Shown: in pieces, positions 42,649 to 46,639 of the stretch
Numbering within the stretch: the stretch's first letter is position 1
Layout of the letters: each line of letters opens with the position of its first letter
Source: Methanoregula sp.
Lineage (GTDB): Archaea > Halobacteriota > Methanomicrobia > Methanomicrobiales > Methanospirillaceae
Length of the DNA stretch: 46,639 nt
Direction of reading: 5' to 3'
Assembly (NCBI RefSeq): GCF_003170075.1
Contig: NZ_PMZU01000074.1
Location: 1 to 46,639, forward strand
Program-made: the position numbers and the translations under genes
The notes under the pieces: model-generated
Databases searched by the model: none
What the model was told of the DNA's origin: nothing
What the model saw: the letters and a program-made list of their open reading frames with translations, nothing else

Positions 42649-43005
42649 ATGACTGGACGTTCGTGCCTGCTTTTTGGTTTTTTACTGGTCCTGCTCCTTG
42701 CGGCAGCCGGCTGTACAACCCTCTCGGTCGGGAACGTATCGTACGGGGCCGGCAACCTGACCGTAAAAATCACGAACAACCGCGACCCGGTCGATACCGG
42801 AATCCAGGTGCGGATCTATAAACTGAACGAGTTCGAGCAGCACGAACTGCTGACCACCGGGACGACGGTCACGCTGACCGGTACTGATAACACGGTCACG
42901 ATCCCGCTCCGTCTCGACCCGGGCAGGTACAAGATCTACGTGTACCTGACCACGAACGGCCAGCGCGAGACTGCCGTCATCCGGGATATTACAGTTAAAC
43001 TATGA
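42649..43005 (+). CDS. Small lipoprotein, unknown function
   Basis: A 118-residue protein with a signal peptide and lipobox (LLLAAAGC), then a beta-rich domain (YGAGNLTVKITNN, GRYKIYVYL) that reads like a short immunoglobulin-like fold. Lipid anchoring at the cell surface is expected. The ATG at 42649 is close to the predicted transcription start. Its stop overlaps the adenine deaminase start (ATGA), an odd pairing of a surface protein with a cytoplasmic purine enzyme. Confidence 0.75.
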   Translation: MTGRSCLLFGFLLVLLLAAAGCTTLSVGNVSYGAGNLTVKITNNRDPVDTGIQVRIYKLNEFEQHELLTTGTTVTLTGTDNTVTIPLRLDPGRYKIYVYLTTNGQRETAVIRDITVKL

Positions 43006-44690
43006 CCCCGCCATATGCAGACCTGATCCCGGCAGCACGTGGCACGGAGCCGGCGGACGTGGTGTTCCGTAACGCAGAGCTTTTCGATGCCTTTTCCTGT
43101 ACCTGGGAGCATAACGATATTGCGATAAAATCCGGTATCATTGTGGGGATCGGCCGCTCGTACCGGGGCATCCGCGAGCGGGATCTCAACGGAGCATACG
43201 TTGTCCCGGGCCTGATCGACGCTCACGTCCATATCGAGAGCTCGCTGCTTGTCCCACAGGAATATGCCCGGCTTGTCGCTTCCCACGGGACGACAACCGT
43301 GATCGCCGACCCCCACGAGATCGCAAATGTTGCCGGGAAACGGGGGATCGAATACATGCTGACCGACCGTACCGGTGCCCCGGTGGATATCCGATACATG
43401 CTGCCGTCCTGCGTGCCGGCAACCCTTCTGGATATTGGCGGTGCCTCGCTTGATGCTGAAGCACTTGCCACATTTACCGGGCGCGAGGGTATCCTTGGTT
43501 TGGGCGAGATGATGAACGTTCCGGGGGTGCTCGCGAGAGACCCGGCAATCCAGCAAAAACTTGTGCTCTCGGGTATCCGCGACGGCCATGCACCCCTTCT
43601 TGCCGGCATGGACTTAAACGCCTATATTCTTGCCGGGCTCCAGAGCGACCACGAATGCACGACACTGGTAGAGGCAGAAGAGAAACTCCGGCGCGGGATG
43701 TATATTTTTGTCCGTGAAGGGTCGACCGAAAAAAACATCGCGGCGCTCGTCCCCATGGTCACACAAAAGAACGTGTCCCGGTGCAGCTTTGCAACCGATG
43801 ACTGCCATGCCGATCTTCTCGCGCAGGAAGGGCACATCGACCGATGCATCCGGACTGCCGTTGGCTGCGGGCTGGACCCTGAGCTTGCAATCCGGATGGC
43901 GACGCTTTCAGCTGCAGAACGGTTCGGGCTTTTGGATCGGGGGGCACTCGTACCGGGCCGGCGGGCAGATCTCTGTATTGTTGACGACCCCGTTTCGTTT
44001 ATCGTAAAAGAAACACTCCACTTTGGAAAACCGGCAGCGGCATATCCCGTCCCAGCTGATATTGTTTCCCTGCCTGCCACGGTCCGGTGTACCACGCCAA
44101 CATGGGAACAGATACACCTTGATGGGCGCGGGCCGGCGCGGGTTATTGGGCTTGTATCCAACCAGATCATCACTGAATCGTTGCGCTTCGATCTGGATAC
44201 GGCCGCACTCCCCGACCGTGAACGGGATCTTCTCAAAGTCGTGGTCTGCAACCGGTACGGCAGGCCGGGGATCGGTACCGGGATTGTGCACGGATTCGGC
44301 TTTAAGGTGGGTGCGATTGCCGCAAGCGTTTCCCACGATGCGCACAACATCATCGCCACCGGCACGGAAGATGAGGAGATCCTTGCCGCCATCGATGCGG
44401 TGATCCGGGCGCAGGGTGGGATGGCAGCAGTAAACGGAACTGAGGTAACCGTACTCCCGCTGGACTGTGCCGGCCTCATGTCGACGCTACCCGCCAGCGA
44501 GGTCGTTACGAGGCTGAATGCCCTGCGGGAGGCAACCGGAAAAATGGGGGGCATCGCAGAGCCGTTCATGTACCTCTCGTTTCTGGCGCTCACGGTGATC
44601 CCGGCGCTGCGGATCACGGACCGCGGGCTCTTTGATGCGGTCGCGTTCCGGGACATACCGGTGTTTGGCGACGGAACCCCGTCTGCCTGA
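43002..44690 (+). CDS. ade: Adenine deaminase
   Basis: A 562-residue amidohydrolase that turns adenine into hypoxanthine for purine salvage. The metal site starts at LIDAHVHIESS (His75, His77), with TTTVIADPHEIANV, GEMMNVPG and FATDDCHADL typical of the Ade family. The C-terminal domain is full length. The ATG at 43002 overlaps the lipoprotein stop. No other purine gene is near. Confidence 0.93.
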   Translation: MTPPYADLIPAARGTEPADVVFRNAELFDAFSCTWEHNDIAIKSGIIVGIGRSYRGIRERDLNGAYVVPGLIDAHVHIESSLLVPQEYARLVASHGTTTVIADPHEIANVAGKRGIEYMLTDRTGAPVDIRYMLPSCVPATLLDIGGASLDAEALATFTGREGILGLGEMMNVPGVLARDPAIQQKLVLSGIRDGHAPLLAGMDLNAYILAGLQSDHECTTLVEAEEKLRRGMYIFVREGSTEKNIAALVPMVTQKNVSRCSFATDDCHADLLAQEGHIDRCIRTAVGCGLDPELAIRMATLSAAERFGLLDRGALVPGRRADLCIVDDPVSFIVKETLHFGKPAAAYPVPADIVSLPATVRCTTPTWEQIHLDGRGPARVIGLVSNQIITESLRFDLDTAALPDRERDLLKVVVCNRYGRPGIGTGIVHGFGFKVGAIAASVSHDAHNIIATGTEDEEILAAIDAVIRAQGGMAAVNGTEVTVLPLDCAGLMSTLPASEVVTRLNALREATGKMGGIAEPFMYLSFLALTVIPALRITDRGLFDAVAFRDIPVFGDGTPSA

Positions 44691-44818
44691 CGCGGGGGGA
44701 TAATGATAGTATCCCACAGGATATCACAAAATAATGCACGGAAAGGTGCTCACTTACGCTCTTTTGATCGATCTGCCTCCTTTACGGTACCGCTTGGGCT
44801 CCACTGGAAACACCGGAT

Positions 44819-44828
44819 TTACATATAA
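44819..44828 (+). promoter_or_regulatory. Promoter of a candidate small RNA
   Basis: TTACATATAA is a good archaeal TATA box. Transcription should begin near 44850. Nothing that looks like a gene with clear coding features begins right behind it. See the RNA candidate that follows. Confidence 0.45.
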
Positions 44829-44849
44829 GGAGCCACTTGCGGGAAACTC

Positions 44850-44928
44850 TCGCACTCACACCCCAAGAAGGAAGAGAGGGAGGTATACTCCTACCATGAT
44901 CGTGGGGGTACCTCCTTCCCAATTTTTT
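44850..44928 (+). ncRNA. Candidate small noncoding RNA
   Basis: It runs from the predicted start after the TATA box to a hairpin with a T-tract. GGGAGGTA (44878-44885) pairs with TACCTCC (44909-44915), and TTTTTT follows at 44923-44928. Because GGAGGT also resembles a ribosome site for an ATG at 44896 (26 codons, ending 44976), the hairpin might instead mask the start of a tiny gene. The two readings exclude each other. The product would be about 80 nt. Confidence 0.35.
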
Positions 44929-45000
44929 CTGAACATGGTAGCTGCCATCAGAAATCCACAGGAAACGGTGGCCTGATGGGTGGGACCGAGGGGCTACCCT

Positions 45001-45483
45001 TCACTTCCTCACCACATACCCCCGCTCCGTGAGCACCCGGATCACCAACTCGTCCCACCGGGCGTCATCCGGTTCATTCACCGGGTCGATACACTCCTCA
45101 AAAATCCGGGAAACCAGCGGGTCTTCCCAGCAGAGATACCGCGAGAACATGATCCTGCCCACCCGCCGGCCGGACCGGTTGAGGATAAGCATCCGCCAGC
45201 AACCGTAGTCCCGGCAGATTTCAGGGCGGGTGAAGTGCACCGTGCAGAACGCCTTCTCCGAGCCCGGCTGGTGCCGGAAGAACGAGCAGGCCTCGGGGAG
45301 TATCTCAAAGATGCTCTTGTCATCAAAAATGGCCTTCTTGTCAGTATCCACGGTCACGACATCAGACTCGTTCGTGTACCGGTTGAAGACCACGAACTCG
45401 TAGTTCCCGTGATCTTCGGTGATACTGTGCACCAGCCCCAGGTGGCTGCAGCATTCCCCGCACTGCTCGCAATAAAAGACCAT
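45001..45483 (-). CDS. YkgJ-type Cys-cluster protein
   Basis: A 160-residue protein of the same zinc/iron-chelating family as the gene at 16729. The motif C5-x2-C8-x2-C11-C12 (CEQCGECC) opens the protein, with CTVHFTRPEICRDYGC in the middle. There is an insert of about 45 residues before the second Cys group. The function is unknown. It is a lone gene, not in the amidoligase operon. The ATG at 45483 has no strong ribosome site. Confidence 0.82.
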   Translation of the reverse strand: MVFYCEQCGECCSHLGLVHSITEDHGNYEFVVFNRYTNESDVVTVDTDKKAIFDDKSIFEILPEACSFFRHQPGSEKAFCTVHFTRPEICRDYGCWRMLILNRSGRRVGRIMFSRYLCWEDPLVSRIFEECIDPVNEPDDARWDELVIRVLTERGYVVRK

Positions 45484-45659
45484 GCGATTTTTTAGCTCCT
45501 GATTATAGTCCGGAGTAAGCCGTCTGCCTTTTTAAGAGCACCGGTACCACGTGTGCCTGTCGGCGCAAAGGAGATCAGAAGACGGGAGAAAATGAGGCTG
45601 AAAAAAAGGATATTTCACCAAGGATTTATACCGGTATGGTGCCAAACTGATCCTGTTTC

Positions 45660-46586
45660 ATGGATATTTTTTCCATAATCCTGATCATTGCCGGGCTCTG
45701 CCTGTTCGAGACCATCGCGAGCATTGACAATGCCATTATCAATGCCGAGGTCCTCTCGACGATGTCGCAGAAGGCGCGGCGCTGGTTCCTCGTCTGGGGA
45801 CTGTTGTTTGCCGTCTTTGTGATCCGGGGTGCGCTGCCGTGGCTGATCGTCTGGATGTCCACCCCGTCTCTGGGCCCCGTCGGAGCGTTCACCGCGACGT
45901 TCTCAAGCGATCCTGCCGTGGTAGCCGCAATCGGACAGTCTGCCCCCATCCTGTTGATCGCCGGCGGTATCTTCTTAATCTTCCTCTTCTTCCACTGGCT
46001 CTTTTTAGAGGAGAAGGCGTTTGGTCTCCGCGGCGAGCGTTATATCGCCACAAAAGGCGTCTGGTTCTTTGCCATCGTTTCCATCCTCCTTGCTGCCATC
46101 GTCTGGCTGGCGCTTGGGAAAAACCCGATGATGGCCTTCGGGGCAGTGATCGGGTCAACCGCATTTTTCATCGTCCACGGTTTCCGGCAGAATGCCGAGG
46201 AACAGGAGCGGAAGATGGTCTCGGGCAACATCACGGATGTCAGCAAGATTTTCTACCTCGAGATCATCGACGCGACGTTCTCCATCGACGGGGTGCTGGG
46301 CGCCTTTGCTTTTACGATGGCAGTCCCGCTCATCATCATCGGCAATGGTATCGGGGCGTTCATCGTCCGGGAAATCACGATCAGGAACGTGGACTCGATC
46401 AAGAAGTACCGGTACCTGAAAAACGGTGCGATGTACTCGATCTTCTGTCTGGGTATTATCATGATCCTCGACAGTTTCGGCTTTGAGATCCCCAGTTTCG
46501 TATCGCCCATTATCACGTTCGGGGTCGTCGGGTACTTCCTGTATATGTCCATCAGGGCCGGGCCGAAGGAAGAAACCGCGTGCTGA
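45660..46586 (+). CDS. DUF475 / TerC-like integral membrane protein
   Basis: A 308-residue protein with about eight hydrophobic spans. The first half carries ETIASIDNAIINAEVL and the second the related EIIDATFSIDGVLGAF, two acidic repeats like the metal-site repeats of the TerC/Alx family. The likely role is metal ion (such as manganese) efflux or homeostasis; this is inferred from the family. The ATG at 45660 lies some 30 nt behind a TATA-like box (TTTATACC), so the transcript has little leader. Confidence 0.85.
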   Translation: MDIFSIILIIAGLCLFETIASIDNAIINAEVLSTMSQKARRWFLVWGLLFAVFVIRGALPWLIVWMSTPSLGPVGAFTATFSSDPAVVAAIGQSAPILLIAGGIFLIFLFFHWLFLEEKAFGLRGERYIATKGVWFFAIVSILLAAIVWLALGKNPMMAFGAVIGSTAFFIVHGFRQNAEEQERKMVSGNITDVSKIFYLEIIDATFSIDGVLGAFAFTMAVPLIIIGNGIGAFIVREITIRNVDSIKKYRYLKNGAMYSIFCLGIIMILDSFGFEIPSFVSPIITFGVVGYFLYMSIRAGPKEETAC

Positions 46587-46600
46587 TACCAAAAACAACC

Positions 46601-46609
46601 TTTTTTTTT
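46601..46609 (+). terminator. T-tract after the DUF475 gene
   Basis: A run of nine Ts follows the stop by 14 nt and is a typical U-rich archaeal termination signal. The window ends 30 nt later. Confidence 0.5.
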
Positions 46610-46639
46610 AAAACCAAATTTAAAAGCCACTAAAATTTT

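Noticed and set aside
1-46639. CRISPR arrays, rRNA genes, prophage
   Set aside because: No regularly spaced identical repeats, no rRNA-like conserved blocks and no phage structural genes are visible.

Overview
This window looks like chromosomal DNA of a methanogenic archaeon of the Methanomicrobiales type (Methanoregula, Methanosphaerula or Methanolinea-like). The evidence is the archaeal route into aromatic amino acids (ADH synthase plus dehydroquinate synthase II), the archaeal fructose-bisphosphate aldolase/phosphatase, an Sm-like protein, a CDC48/VAT ATPase, TATA boxes upstream of many transcription units, and a high-GC codon style. The genus is inferred from gene content and style, not from a marker gene. 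I see no rRNA gene, tRNA gene or CRISPR array.

Layout. (1) 1-8274: a leader with attenuator-like structure, then a tight plus-strand operon for phenylalanine and tyrosine: two ADH synthase paralogs, DHQ synthase II, prephenate dehydrogenase, prephenate dehydratase, EPSP synthase, a shikimate kinase/shikimate dehydrogenase fusion and chorismate synthase. DHQ dehydratase faces it on the minus strand (8305-8928). No chorismate mutase is present. (2) 9047-13878: a small membrane protein, a large U32 peptidase-like protein, triosephosphate isomerase behind a structured leader, a 35-residue membrane peptide and an HTH-CBS regulator with a palindrome at its promoter. (3) 13910-14884: a gene-poor, structured stretch. 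(4) 15230-18332: a four-gene operon with an RLAN-like protein, a RimK-like ATP-grasp ligase, a Cys-cluster protein and a GCS2-type ligase. This is a candidate amidoligase pathway of unknown product and the best candidate here for an undescribed system. (5) 18373-19081: gene-free, with a diverged 42-nt direct repeat and a strong hairpin, then ADP-forming acyl-CoA synthetase. (6) 21240-24901: a lipoprotein, a pseudo-receiver/PAS/PAS/diadenylate cyclase protein, a membrane protein, a Cys-cluster winged-helix regulator and an Sm-like protein. (7) 25042-28279: class I FBPase, a class II-type aldolase and FBP aldolase/phosphatase in one minus-strand cluster. (8) 28469-34221: a protein quality-control island with Hsp20, a bacterial-type ClpB preceded by a minicistron, and CDC48. 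(9) 34439-46586: ThiC, a chain of radical-SAM activase, nucleotide kinase, TIM-barrel protein and RNase Z, a DHH nuclease-like protein, small archaeal proteins, a lipoprotein coupled to adenine deaminase, a candidate small RNA, a second Cys-cluster protein and a TerC-like membrane protein.

How it fits together. Gluconeogenic genes (tpiA and the FBP cluster) and the ADP-forming synthetase handle central carbon, and the aro operon draws on this pool. Many neighbouring genes overlap by ATGA, so translational coupling is common. Several leaders carry predicted structures that deserve testing. Function calls come from reading translated motifs; no database search was run.
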